Source: UBA5109 sp965662565 (GTDB taxonomy: Bacteria; Pseudomonadota; Gammaproteobacteria; Pseudomonadales; Pseudohongiellaceae). Taken from it: 64,000 bases of DNA. Under the pieces are notes generated by a model that was not told where the DNA came from, made no database searches, and saw only the letters and a list, made by a program, of their open reading frames with translations. This document shows, in pieces, positions 51,987 to 60,115 of the stretch. The stretch covers positions 35,349 through 99,348 of the forward strand of contig CBFIHS010000001.1 in the NCBI GenBank assembly GCA_965662565.1. The letters are read 5' to 3'. The stretch's first letter is position 1; each line of letters opens with the position of its first letter. Position numbers and translations under genes: made by a program.

Positions 51987-53441
51987 ATGACTATTTTTAT
52001 CAGGCTAACAATAAGCTTATTTTTGATAATTGCCTCAGTTGAATTCGCTATTGCTCAAAATAATATCGCCGACAATAGAACCACTGCTTTAGAACCCACC
52101 AAACTAATTGATGTTTTAAACAGTGCACGCGAGTTCTACCCAAGCATTCAATCTGCCCAGCAACGAATAAGGGAAACTGAAGCTGACAGCTTATCTGCTT
52201 TAGGGAGTTTTGATTCTAGGCTTGATGGTGGAATTTCTTCACGTATCGACAGTTACTATGATGGCAATTCTGCAGGGGCAGGCCTTTATAAGAACCTGCC
52301 CTTTATGGGCGCCGAAGTGTTTTCAGAATACTCAAGATCAAATGGCAGCTTCCCAATATACGAAGACAGTCTGATTACTGCTGATGATGGAAAAATCAAA
52401 TTAGGTTTTGCACTTTCTCTGTTACGTGATCGCGAAATCGATGACCCTCGATTTGGAGTTTTAAAGGCGCAACTTGAAACCAACATCGCTGAGTTCAATC
52501 TACAAACGCAAGAACTTTCTATATTTCAACAAGCATTTATTGCTTATAGCAGATGGTTAATATCCGCTCGCTTATTGGAAGCTTATAACGAACTCTTGAA
52601 CGTTGCTGTTGTTCGTGGAGATGCCATGGAAACGCAAGTCGCTGCTGGAGACCTTGCCGAGATTTTTTTGGTAGAAAATAGACAAGCAATTCTTCAGCGA
52701 GAAGGCTTGGTGGTTGATGCGCGTAGGCAACTCGATTTATCGGCTGAAATCCTCGCGCTATTTCTACGAGATGAAGACGGTCTACCACTATACCCAGTCT
52801 ATGATGAAGTCTTACTAGTTCCTGAAGCTGACGAAAGCTTTCTAGATGCTCCAATATCACAATTAGTAGACACAACTCTTACTATACGACCTGACATTGC
52901 CAGCGCCAGAATTTTGCAGGAACAATTCCAACTTGAAAGACGCTTAGCAGAAAACTTGATCAAACCTCAACTCGATTTGAAAGTTTACACTTCAAGAAAT
53001 TTTGGTAACAGCCCTATGGTTTCGGTTCTGGGAAATGAAAATGTGGTAGAACTAGCCTTTAGCGTACCGCTGCAAACTCGAAATGCTAGAGGAAGAATCG
53101 CTTCGGCCGATGCTAGGCTAGCTGGACTTAGTTATGACTTGCAGCTTCTTATCGATCAAGCCGAACGTGATATACGATCCTCACTTGTGAACCTAACAGC
53201 GACTACTGAACTTAAACAAGTTGCCTTGGAAGAACTCGAAGTTGCGCAGCTACTTGCAGAAGCAGAAGAAAGGCGTTTCCTAGCTGGGATTAGTGACTAC
53301 TTCACCCTTAACGTCCGTGAACGCATGCTCGGTGAAGCACAACTAAAACGCTGGCAAGCCGAGCTGAATCATCAGGTCGCACTTGCCAACTATTATGGAA
53401 TCAGTCTGGATCTTCCAGAGCTTGATAGCTTAGTTCAGTGA
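51987..53441 (+). CDS. TolC-family outer-membrane efflux protein
   Basis: 484 aa with signal peptide (LTISLFLIIASVEFAIA). OEP-type repeats: SAREFYPSIQSAQQRIRETEADSLSALGSFDSRL, and later DIASARILQEQFQLERRLAENLIKPQLDL with RIASADARLAGLSYDLQLLIDQAERDIRSSLVNL and the C-terminal LLAEAEERRFLAGISDYFTLNVRERMLGEAQLKRWQAELNHQVALANYYG. It provides the outer-membrane channel. AGGAG is 12 bases before the ATG, in the end of the HlyD gene. Confidence 0.88.
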   Translation: MTIFIRLTISLFLIIASVEFAIAQNNIADNRTTALEPTKLIDVLNSAREFYPSIQSAQQRIRETEADSLSALGSFDSRLDGGISSRIDSYYDGNSAGAGLYKNLPFMGAEVFSEYSRSNGSFPIYEDSLITADDGKIKLGFALSLLRDREIDDPRFGVLKAQLETNIAEFNLQTQELSIFQQAFIAYSRWLISARLLEAYNELLNVAVVRGDAMETQVAAGDLAEIFLVENRQAILQREGLVVDARRQLDLSAEILALFLRDEDGLPLYPVYDEVLLVPEADESFLDAPISQLVDTTLTIRPDIASARILQEQFQLERRLAENLIKPQLDLKVYTSRNFGNSPMVSVLGNENVVELAFSVPLQTRNARGRIASADARLAGLSYDLQLLIDQAERDIRSSLVNLTATTELKQVALEELEVAQLLAEAEERRFLAGISDYFTLNVRERMLGEAQLKRWQAELNHQVALANYYGISLDLPELDSLVQ

Positions 53442-53628
53442 AGAGAACACAGTGACTAAATTTCTAATTGATTATCTATCTAATAAAAATTTGAGTATTC
53501 TTTGATTTAACATTAAATATTATGCGGGAGAATCTATCTTTACCTTTGCACATTTACTACTTATATTTATCTCAATAAGTAAAGTTAGCTTATCAATAAT
53601 TAGTCAATTTTTTTAGGAAGGTAAGCTT

Positions 53629-53679
53629 ATGATGCTAGACTCAATGAAAGAAAAAATGACGCCCTTGGGCTTAAACTGA
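53629..53679 (+). CDS. Candidate 16-codon micro-ORF with strong Shine-Dalgarno
   Basis: ATG ATG ... TGA encodes MMLDSMKEKMTPLGLN. AGGAAGG at 53615-53621 sits seven bases before the first ATG, stronger than many real genes in this window. It is followed 35 bases later by a strong terminator, so it could be its own short mRNA. It lies 188 bp after tolC in the same direction. It could be a small peptide (for example a secreted signal or leader peptide), or a chance ORF. I cannot test coding potential with 16 codons. Confidence 0.35.
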   Translation: MMLDSMKEKMTPLGLN

Positions 53680-53714
53680 GTCTCTATAAAATTTCTTGAC
53701 TTGATTGAGTATAA

Positions 53715-53743
53715 AAAACGGCGACCTTTTCAGTCGCCGTTTT
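53715..53743. terminator. Bidirectional Rho-independent terminator
   Basis: AAAACGGCGAC (53715-53725), loop CTTTTCA, GTCGCCGTTTT (53733-53743). An 11-bp stem with A-run on one side and T-run on the other serves the plus-strand micro-ORF and the minus-strand katG message. A textbook structure. Confidence 0.9.
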
Positions 53744-53761
53744 ATTCTTAGCTAGTTTTGA

Positions 53762-55984
53762 CTAACGTAAATCAAAACGATCTGCTGTCATCACCTTAGT
53801 CCAAGCACTGACGAAGTCGTTTACGAAAGTTTCTTGCTCACCTTCAGCCGCATAGAACTCTACTATCGCTCGCAACTCCGAATTAGAGCCAAATACCAAA
53901 TCTACAGGTGTGCCTGTCCATTTTAACTCACCCGTATTGCGATCATGGCCTTCGTAAACACCTTCCATGCTAGATGATGGTGTCCACTCATATGACATAT
54001 CCAAGAGCTTGACAAAAAAGTCATTCGTCAGGGTTCCCGGTTGATCTGTGAAAACTCCATGCTCGGATGCATCGGCATTAGCATTCAAGACACGCAGACC
54101 TCCGACTAAAACCGTCATTTCAGGAATCGTTAGATCCAGCAAGTCTGCTTTAGTCACTAAAGCCTCTGCTGGCGACTCCATTTGTGGGCCTGCAAAGTAA
54201 TTACGGAAACCGTCAGCTTTAGGTTCTAAATAGGCAAAAGAAGCCACATCAGTTTGTTCTTGAGTAGCATCAGTTCTACCAGGAGTAAAAGGAACATCAA
54301 CGTCAAAGCCTGCATCTTGTGCTGCTTTTTCAATAGCCACTGCTCCTCCCAACACGATCAGATCTGCCAGAGAGATTTTTCTATTTGATCGGCGGCTATT
54401 GAACTCAGTCTGAATGCCTTCAAGTACAGTGAGTACTTTGCTTAACTCGGCGGGATTGTTAGCCGCCCAATCTTTTTGAGGCGCCAGACGAATTCTTGCA
54501 CCATTGGCCCCACCTCGCATGTCGGTATCGCGATAAGTGGAAGCAGAAGCCCAAGCCGTTCGGATTAATTCAGAAACATTCAAACCCGAATCAAGAATAC
54601 CAGACTTCAAACGAGCAATATCTCTTGAATTTACTAAATTGTAATCCGCTTCTGGGATAGGATCCTGCCACAAAAAGTCTTGCTCTGGAGTCATAGAACC
54701 AAGATAACGAGATGTTGGCCCCATGTCGCGATGAGTCAGCTTAAACCAAGCTTTCGCAAATGCTTGCTCGAACTCTTCTGGGTTATTCAGCCAACGCATG
54801 GTGATTTCCCTGTATGCGGGATCTTCTTTAAGCGCCAAATCCGTCGTAAACATAATTGGTGCATGCCTTAACGAAGCATCATGTGCATCTGGAACTAAAT
54901 TAGAACCAGCATTGTTTGCAGGAATCCACTGTGTTGCGCCAGCTGGGCTTTTTGTCTGCACCCATTCAAAATTATATAAATTTTGTAAGTAGTTATGAGT
55001 CCATTGTGTTGGGCTCACAGTCCAGGCACCTTCTAAACCACTTGTAATCGTATCGGCACCATTACCTGTGCCACAGCTGTTCTTCCAACCAAAGCCTTGC
55101 TCTTCAATCGCTGCCGCTTCCGGTTCTACACCGACGCATTCATCCGGTTTAGCGGCACCGTGCGCCTTACCAAAAGTATGCCCTCCAGCGATAAGAGCAA
55201 TGGTTTCTTCATCATTCATAGCCATGCGGCCAAAAGTTTCACGAATGTCTGCTGCAGCTGAAAGAGGATCTGAGTTCCCGTTAGGTCCTTCAGGGTTTAC
55301 ATAAATAAGCCCCATTTGCACAGCGGCAAGAGCTCCTTCTAACTCTCTATCTCCGCTGTAACGTTGATCACCTAACCATTCGCCCTCAGGGCCCCAATAG
55401 ATTTCATCTGGCTCCCACTCATCTACTCGACCTCCTGCGAATCCCAAGGTTTCAAATCCCATTGATTCCATTGCTACAGTACCCGCAAGTACCATGAGAT
55501 CTGCCCATGACAGGCTTCGCCCATATTTTTGCTTGATTGGCCATAGTAAACGTCTGGCTTTATCAAGGTTTGCATTGTCTGGCCAGCTGTTCAGTGGTGC
55601 GAAACGCTGCATACCACCATCTGAACCACCACGACCATCAGTCACGCGATAGGTACCCGCACTGTGCCAAGCCATGCGAATAAAGAAAGGACCATAGTGC
55701 CCGTAATCTGCTGGCCACCAATCCTGTGAGTCCCTCATAGCGGCTACTAAATCTGACTTAAGCGCATCAAGATCTAGATTTGCGAAAGCTTCTGCATAAT
55801 CGAACTCACCAGCTAAAGGATCTGAATCCGGGGAATGCATGCGCAATGGATCAAGACTTAGACGATTTGGCCACCAGTAATCATTTGTTGGCATATCTTG
55901 AGCGCCCGCCTGATTAAATAGCCCGACTGAAGAGATACTAAGTGCTAAAGCACTCAATACCGGAATAGCTTTTTTGAATTTCAT
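53762..55984 (-). CDS. katG: Catalase-peroxidase with signal peptide (KatG/KatP type)
   Basis: 740 aa from ATG 55984, with GGAG six bases upstream; the ATG at 55996 is less likely. Signal peptide (IPVLSALALSISSVGLFNQAGAQ) shows export, as in KatP, unlike most cytoplasmic KatG. Catalytic features: distal FFIRMAWHSAGTYR (Arg, Trp, His), the adduct Tyr in GLIYVNPEGPNG, adduct Met in GRMAMNDEETIALIAGGHTFGKAHG, where the last His is proximal. Both halves of the bi-domain fold are present (C-terminal: SELIRTAWASASTYRDTDMRGGANG). Detoxifies H2O2 in the periplasm, fitting with the oxidative-stress gene content nearby. Confidence 0.95.
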   Translation of the reverse strand: MKFKKAIPVLSALALSISSVGLFNQAGAQDMPTNDYWWPNRLSLDPLRMHSPDSDPLAGEFDYAEAFANLDLDALKSDLVAAMRDSQDWWPADYGHYGPFFIRMAWHSAGTYRVTDGRGGSDGGMQRFAPLNSWPDNANLDKARRLLWPIKQKYGRSLSWADLMVLAGTVAMESMGFETLGFAGGRVDEWEPDEIYWGPEGEWLGDQRYSGDRELEGALAAVQMGLIYVNPEGPNGNSDPLSAAADIRETFGRMAMNDEETIALIAGGHTFGKAHGAAKPDECVGVEPEAAAIEEQGFGWKNSCGTGNGADTITSGLEGAWTVSPTQWTHNYLQNLYNFEWVQTKSPAGATQWIPANNAGSNLVPDAHDASLRHAPIMFTTDLALKEDPAYREITMRWLNNPEEFEQAFAKAWFKLTHRDMGPTSRYLGSMTPEQDFLWQDPIPEADYNLVNSRDIARLKSGILDSGLNVSELIRTAWASASTYRDTDMRGGANGARIRLAPQKDWAANNPAELSKVLTVLEGIQTEFNSRRSNRKISLADLIVLGGAVAIEKAAQDAGFDVDVPFTPGRTDATQEQTDVASFAYLEPKADGFRNYFAGPQMESPAEALVTKADLLDLTIPEMTVLVGGLRVLNANADASEHGVFTDQPGTLTNDFFVKLLDMSYEWTPSSSMEGVYEGHDRNTGELKWTGTPVDLVFGSNSELRAIVEFYAAEGEQETFVNDFVSAWTKVMTADRFDLR

Positions 55985-56387
55985 TTTGATCTCCATTTAT
56001 TAAGTTACTCAAACTACAGCACCAACTACGACAGATGACGTCTTAACTAAGCTTGGTGCTGAACACTTTCTTTAAACTTTGCCTCATTTTCTGAGTCCAG
56101 TAACAATAACAGCAAGAATTTAATCATTAAAATGAATTAAAATATTACTATTGATCGATTTTATCGATAGAGAAAAGCCTGCACTAAACGCCACTAAAGG
56201 AATTTTTTTTCGCTTGCCGCTATTGAAGTTTTCAATCGCTTTAGACAAAGATTAGAAAATATCGATGAATGAGCTCAGCCCTATTATTGAACAAAGTTAT
56301 ATTTCATGGTTATATCTAACAGGTAATAAGCTACAATTAACTTACAATAATAATTATTACATCGATAAATATAATAAGGGGTGTTTG
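55985..56387. other. 403-bp divergent intergenic region between katG and the flavocytochrome operon
   Basis: AT-rich. It holds the katG leader with an inverted repeat (56017-56061), an ATCGAT-rich block near 56150-56170, and ORF-free sequence up to the cytochrome start. Promoters for both genes must be here, but I cannot assign any. No OxyR-type ATAG-N7-CTAT array was seen. Confidence 0.5.
56017..56061. repeat. Inverted repeat in the katG leader
   Basis: CAGCACCAA (56017-56025) and TTGGTGCTG (56053-56061) are perfect complements separated by 27 bases that include the palindrome GACGTC. In the katG mRNA this gives a 9-bp stem ending about 30 bases before the start codon, or it is an operator. 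Confidence 0.5.
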
Positions 56388-56696
56388 ATGACTTCATCAA
56401 GATTAGCCACATTGATTTTCATATTTTGTTCTTCTGCCTACAGCAACGCTACTTTGGCACAGTCTGCTGATGATTGGGAAAGTGGCAAGCAAATTTTTGA
56501 CAACATTTGTCAGCATTGCCATACGCAAAAAGTAGGTCCTGTTCTTACTGGTCGCAACTTACCTGCCGTCTTTTACACAACAATTGCTCGGAATGGACTA
56601 AACGCTATGCCAGCTTTTAGACCCACTGAACTTTCTGATGCCGACCTTGAAAAAGTAGGCCAGTATTTGAGTCAAAGCAGTGGAGAAAACCCATGA
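56388..56696 (+). CDS. Small c-type cytochrome subunit of flavocytochrome hydroxylase
   Basis: 102 aa from ATG 56388 (AAGGGG seven bases before it); the long frame back to 56265 lacks support. Signal peptide (LATLIFIFCSSAYSNATLAQ), then one haem site CQHCH and a Met ligand in LNAMPAFRP, with LSDADLEKVGQYLSQ at the end. It resembles the cytochrome subunit of p-cresol methylhydroxylase (PchC) and eugenol hydroxylase. It accepts electrons from the flavoprotein encoded 540 bp downstream. The last codons overlap the next start (ATGA). Confidence 0.88.
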   Translation: MTSSRLATLIFIFCSSAYSNATLAQSADDWESGKQIFDNICQHCHTQKVGPVLTGRNLPAVFYTTIARNGLNAMPAFRPTELSDADLEKVGQYLSQSSGENP

Positions 56697-57184
56697 GCAT
56701 AGATCATGAAAGACGCCGCTGTTTGAAAACAATCGCTGCTGTTAGCGCACTCCCAGTTTTACCCATGCAATTTGCTTTTGGATCCGACTCTGACTCAGTG
56801 TATGTCATTACCAACTCGGAAAGTTTCGACAAATCATTCATCACTACTGTCAATAAGCTAAACAACGCTAACACTTTGCTTATTTCGAACAGGAGTTATG
56901 ACAGCCTAAGTGAACTGGCTTTTTTACCTAAAGGTTCTGTTTTAATTGGCTTAGTAAATGAAGCCGAAAAAGTATTAATTGAGGCGATTATTCATGACCG
57001 TAGAGGTCGCTTCCATGCTGTAGATCGAGTCAACAAGCCGTTCATGTCTGATGAAATTTCTGAACTGGCGATTTCAACTACAGAACTGGCTCTTACAAGA
57101 AGTAGTCATCAAAAAGAACTTAAGCCTGTTACTAAATTACAAAAAAATGATGGTGGATTAATCAGCTTTTACGCTCATCTTTAA
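56693..57184 (+). CDS. Unknown Tat-type exported protein inside the flavocytochrome operon
   Basis: 163 aa. Twin-arginine signal: HERRRCLKTIAAVSALPVLPMQFAFG. The mature ~135 residues show no family I recognise; a Ser/Asn-rich segment (NTLLISNRSYDSLSELAFLPKGSVLIGLVNEAEKVLIEAII, in parts) and a basic segment (HDRRGRFHAVDRVNK) are notable, with an amphipathic C-terminus. No cysteine beyond the signal. It overlaps the cytochrome gene (ATGA) and precedes the flavoprotein by 47 bp. In eugenol-hydroxylase operons a third small gene can lie at this place, but this one does not look like azurin (no copper motif). Maybe a folding or assembly factor. Confidence 0.65.
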   Translation: MSIDHERRRCLKTIAAVSALPVLPMQFAFGSDSDSVYVITNSESFDKSFITTVNKLNNANTLLISNRSYDSLSELAFLPKGSVLIGLVNEAEKVLIEAIIHDRRGRFHAVDRVNKPFMSDEISELAISTTELALTRSSHQKELKPVTKLQKNDGGLISFYAHL

Positions 57185-57231
57185 TAAGTATTTAAATAAT
57201 AATAATTTTAAAAATTCTCTAGGGGAACCTA

Positions 57232-58773
57232 ATGGCCACATCCAGTATTTTACCTCCTGGCGTTTCTGCCAGAAGATTTGCTAACGCAATTGAAGAGTAT
57301 GCCGCGATTGTCGGCGATGAAAATGTTTTTGTAACTGACGAAAGCCTTACCAGCTATAAAAAAATCATGCTGCCTGTTGATGTCAGCGACTATGCGCCTG
57401 CAGGTGCTTTAGCACCAGCATCTGTTGAAGAAGTTCAAGCCATTATGGGCGTATGTGACAAATATGAGATTGCAGTGTGGCCCATTTCAACAGGAAAGAA
57501 TTTTGGCTACGGTACTGCGACCGCGGCAACTAAGGGTCAAATGATTCTCGATTTACGCCGCATGAACAAAATCATAGAAGTTGATCCCGAGCTGGGAACT
57601 GCACTAGTAGAACCTGGTGTAACTTATCAGCAACTGAAAAACTATTTAGAAGAAAACAACATTCCCCTATGGCTTTCTCCACCTGCGCCATCCGCCATTG
57701 TAAGCCCGCTTGGAAATACTGTAGACCGAGGGGTTGGTTACACACCATACGGTGATAACTTCATGTTTCAATGTGGTATGGAAGTTGTTTTAGCGGATGG
57801 TGAAGTGCTCAGAACAGGCATGGGCTCAATGCCAAACTCCAATACCTGGCAAGTATTCAAATGGGGTTATGGCCCTTCTCTCGACGGAATATTTACCCAA
57901 TCAAATTACGGTATCGTCACTAAGATCGGTATGTGGTTAATGCCACAACCTCCTGCTTTTAAACCCTTTGTCATTCGCTATCCCAATGATGCGGATATCG
58001 TCAAAGCAATTGAGACTATTCGACCACTAAGAATTGCCCAAATTATTCCAAATGGAGTCGTTATTGCTCATGCTTTATGGGAAGGTGGTTCCGAAGCGAT
58101 CCGCAGCGACTATTACCAAGGTGAGGGTTCCATTCCAGAAGAAGCCGTTGAAAAGCTGAAAGCAGATTACAAAATGGGCGCATGGAATATTTACGCCGCC
58201 CTATACGGCACTGAGGAACAAAATGACTTGAATTGGAATATTGTGAAAGGCGCTTTCGAAGCAACCGGAGCGATTGTTCAAGATGCTGAAGACCTTCCTG
58301 ACAACCCTACTTTCGATTATCGATCCAAATTAATGAGCGGGGACATGACCCTTAAAGAATTCGGATTATATAACTGGAGAGGCGGCGGCGGATCAAGTTG
58401 GTTTGCACCCGTAGCTCAAGCGAAAGGGTCTGAAGGCTTAAGACAAATGGAGCTCGCCAAAGAAATTTTAGGAAAATATGGCTTTGATTATGTTTCAGAG
58501 TACGTTGTAGGTTGGCGTGAAATGCACCACATCATCGATCTCTTATTTGATAAAACTAATGCCGAAGAAACCACTAGGGCCAATCAATGTTTTGATGAAC
58601 TGATTACAGAGTTCTCTAAGCAAGGCTGGGGCTCTTATCGCACCAATACCGCCTATATGGAAAAAGTGGCTGACACTTATGGCCCCGTGAAAAAAGACGT
58701 TAATCAACGCATCAAACGAGCGCTAGATCCAAAAGGCATAATCGCTCCTGGAAAATCAGGGATCTATATTTAA
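57232..58773 (+). CDS. VAO/PCMH-type flavoprotein (p-cresol methylhydroxylase or eugenol hydroxylase-like)
   Basis: 513 aa, start with AGGGGAACC upstream. FAD-binding PP-loop region: VWPISTGKNFGYGTATAATKG (about 83-103) and PLGNTVDRGVGYTPYGDNFMFQCGMEVVLADGE. The substrate domain follows with KWGYGPSLDGIFTQSNYGIVTKIGMWLMPQPPAFKPF, GGGGSSWFAPVAQAKG, and a final GSYRTNTAYMEKVADTYG (Tyr-Arg pair that holds the phenolate oxygen in VAO). These are family hallmarks of 4-alkylphenol oxidising enzymes that use cytochrome c, here encoded upstream. No signal peptide, so it may be exported with the cytochrome. Its substrate may be a 4-alkylphenol, probably lignin- or alga-derived. Confidence 0.88.
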   Translation: MATSSILPPGVSARRFANAIEEYAAIVGDENVFVTDESLTSYKKIMLPVDVSDYAPAGALAPASVEEVQAIMGVCDKYEIAVWPISTGKNFGYGTATAATKGQMILDLRRMNKIIEVDPELGTALVEPGVTYQQLKNYLEENNIPLWLSPPAPSAIVSPLGNTVDRGVGYTPYGDNFMFQCGMEVVLADGEVLRTGMGSMPNSNTWQVFKWGYGPSLDGIFTQSNYGIVTKIGMWLMPQPPAFKPFVIRYPNDADIVKAIETIRPLRIAQIIPNGVVIAHALWEGGSEAIRSDYYQGEGSIPEEAVEKLKADYKMGAWNIYAALYGTEEQNDLNWNIVKGAFEATGAIVQDAEDLPDNPTFDYRSKLMSGDMTLKEFGLYNWRGGGGSSWFAPVAQAKGSEGLRQMELAKEILGKYGFDYVSEYVVGWREMHHIIDLLFDKTNAEETTRANQCFDELITEFSKQGWGSYRTNTAYMEKVADTYGPVKKDVNQRIKRALDPKGIIAPGKSGIYI

Positions 58774-59022
58774 ACTGACTTGATTCATGGCTACTTAAAA
58801 TTTCGGTAGTTAATAATTTGTTAGGGAGAGCCAAGAAATTAGCTTTCCTTAACAAATTAAAAATAGTTTACTATTGCGCTATTCAATTTTAATCGAACCC
58901 AATCAATATTCTGATTCAATTCAGAATTATTGATTATTTTTTTTGCTGGACTATTTACTAACTATTTACTGAACTATTTTCTTAACTAGTAAGTAGATAA
59001 TTAATTACAGAGGTTTCATACA

Positions 59023-60030
59023 ATGAAAGGTATTCGCATTAAACTGCCTGCGGGCTTAGACAATCTGAACTATGTCGACATGGAAGACTCTGCCGACCCT
59101 GCACCCGGTGAAATTAAAGTAAAGATTCATGCCTCTTCTCTTAATTTTCATGACTACGGAGTCGTTATGGGAATGATGCGACCAGCTGAAGGTAGAATAC
59201 CAATGTCCGATGGAGCTGGTGTTGTCGAAGCGGTTGGAGAAGGCGTCACAGAATTTTCTGTCGGAGACAATGTTGTTTCATGCTTTTTTCCTGACTGGCA
59301 AGATGGCCCTTCCACAATAAGTGACTTTGCACGAACCCCGGGAGATGGCATTGACGGTTACGCTCGAGAGTATGTTACGACACCCAGCACCTGGTTTACC
59401 CACGCCCCTAAAGGTTGGAGCCATGTGGAATCTGCAACCATCACCACAGCTGGTTTAACCGCTTGGCGGGCACTAGTTGTTAATGGCAATTTAAAAGCAG
59501 GAGATAGTGTTCTTATACTCGGCACAGGAGGCGTTTCAATTTATGCCTTACAAATAGCCAAAGCCATGGGGGCAAGAGTGTTTGCAACTTCTTCATCTGA
59601 TGCAAAAATCGAACGGCTTTTAAGCATGGGCGTAGAACAAGCAATCAATTATAAAACTCATGAAAACTGGGGAGAACATGTTGCTAAATGGACTGGTGGT
59701 CGCGGTGTTGATCATGTAATTGAAGTTGGTGGCCCTGGTACCTTACCTCAATCAATAACAGCTGCTCGAATAGGCGGTCACCTTGCGCTAATTGGCGTTT
59801 TAACTGGCCTCCAAGGAGATATTCCTACTAGAACCTTTATGCTAAAACAACAACGCTTGAACGGTTTAATCGTCGGTAGTCGTCGCCACCAAAAGGATAT
59901 GGTTCGTGGTATGGAGGCAAGCGGAATAAAACCAATTATCGACAAAGAGTTTGCCTTAGAAAATCTAGCTGACGCCTTCCGTCACGAAGAGTCTGGTAGC
60001 CATTTCGGAAAAATTGGTGTCACCATTTAA
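59023..60030 (+). CDS. Medium-chain dehydrogenase/reductase, quinone/alkene-reductase or alcohol dehydrogenase-like
   Basis: 335 aa, start with AGAGG nine bases upstream. MDR fold: LNFHDYGVVMGMMRPAEGRIPMSDGAGVVEAVG (GroES-like domain), KGWSHVESATITTAGLTAWRALV and Rossmann motif VLILGTGGVSIYALQIAKAMGARVFATSSS (GxGxxS-like), GVDHVIEVGG. The usual catalytic-zinc ligands are not clearly present, so it is a zinc-independent NAD(P)H-type reductase. It lies 250 bp after the flavoprotein and could process the quinone methide or aldehyde product, but the substrate is inferred from position only. Confidence 0.8.
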   Translation: MKGIRIKLPAGLDNLNYVDMEDSADPAPGEIKVKIHASSLNFHDYGVVMGMMRPAEGRIPMSDGAGVVEAVGEGVTEFSVGDNVVSCFFPDWQDGPSTISDFARTPGDGIDGYAREYVTTPSTWFTHAPKGWSHVESATITTAGLTAWRALVVNGNLKAGDSVLILGTGGVSIYALQIAKAMGARVFATSSSDAKIERLLSMGVEQAINYKTHENWGEHVAKWTGGRGVDHVIEVGGPGTLPQSITAARIGGHLALIGVLTGLQGDIPTRTFMLKQQRLNGLIVGSRRHQKDMVRGMEASGIKPIIDKEFALENLADAFRHEESGSHFGKIGVTI

Positions 60031-60055
60031 GCTGCATGATGCAGAATAAGTCTAG

Positions 60056-60097
60056 CAGCCAGTAGGAAGATATTTGCTTATTGGCTGTTTTTATTTT
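60056..60097 (+). terminator. Rho-independent terminator after the MDR gene
   Basis: CAGCCAGTA (60056-60064) pairs with TATTGGCTG (60079-60087, one G-U), then TTTTTATTTT. It ends 18 bases before the next start, so transcription into the permease gene must restart or read through. Confidence 0.8.
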
Positions 60098-60115
60098 CAA
60101 ACTCAATTTTAAAGT

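Larger units (their letters stand above)
53442..53761. other. Intergenic region between TolC and KatG genes
   Basis: 321 bases, AT-rich in the first 170. It contains the 16-codon micro-ORF (53629-53679) and the bidirectional terminator (53715-53743). The AT-rich part includes possible promoter words (TTGATT at about 53504, TATTAT at about 53518), but no convincing -35/-10 pair. Nothing else was recognised. Confidence 0.5.

Noticed and set aside
55985..56387. OxyR binding site for katG
   Set aside because: ATAG/CTAT words occur but not with the seven-base spacing pattern required.
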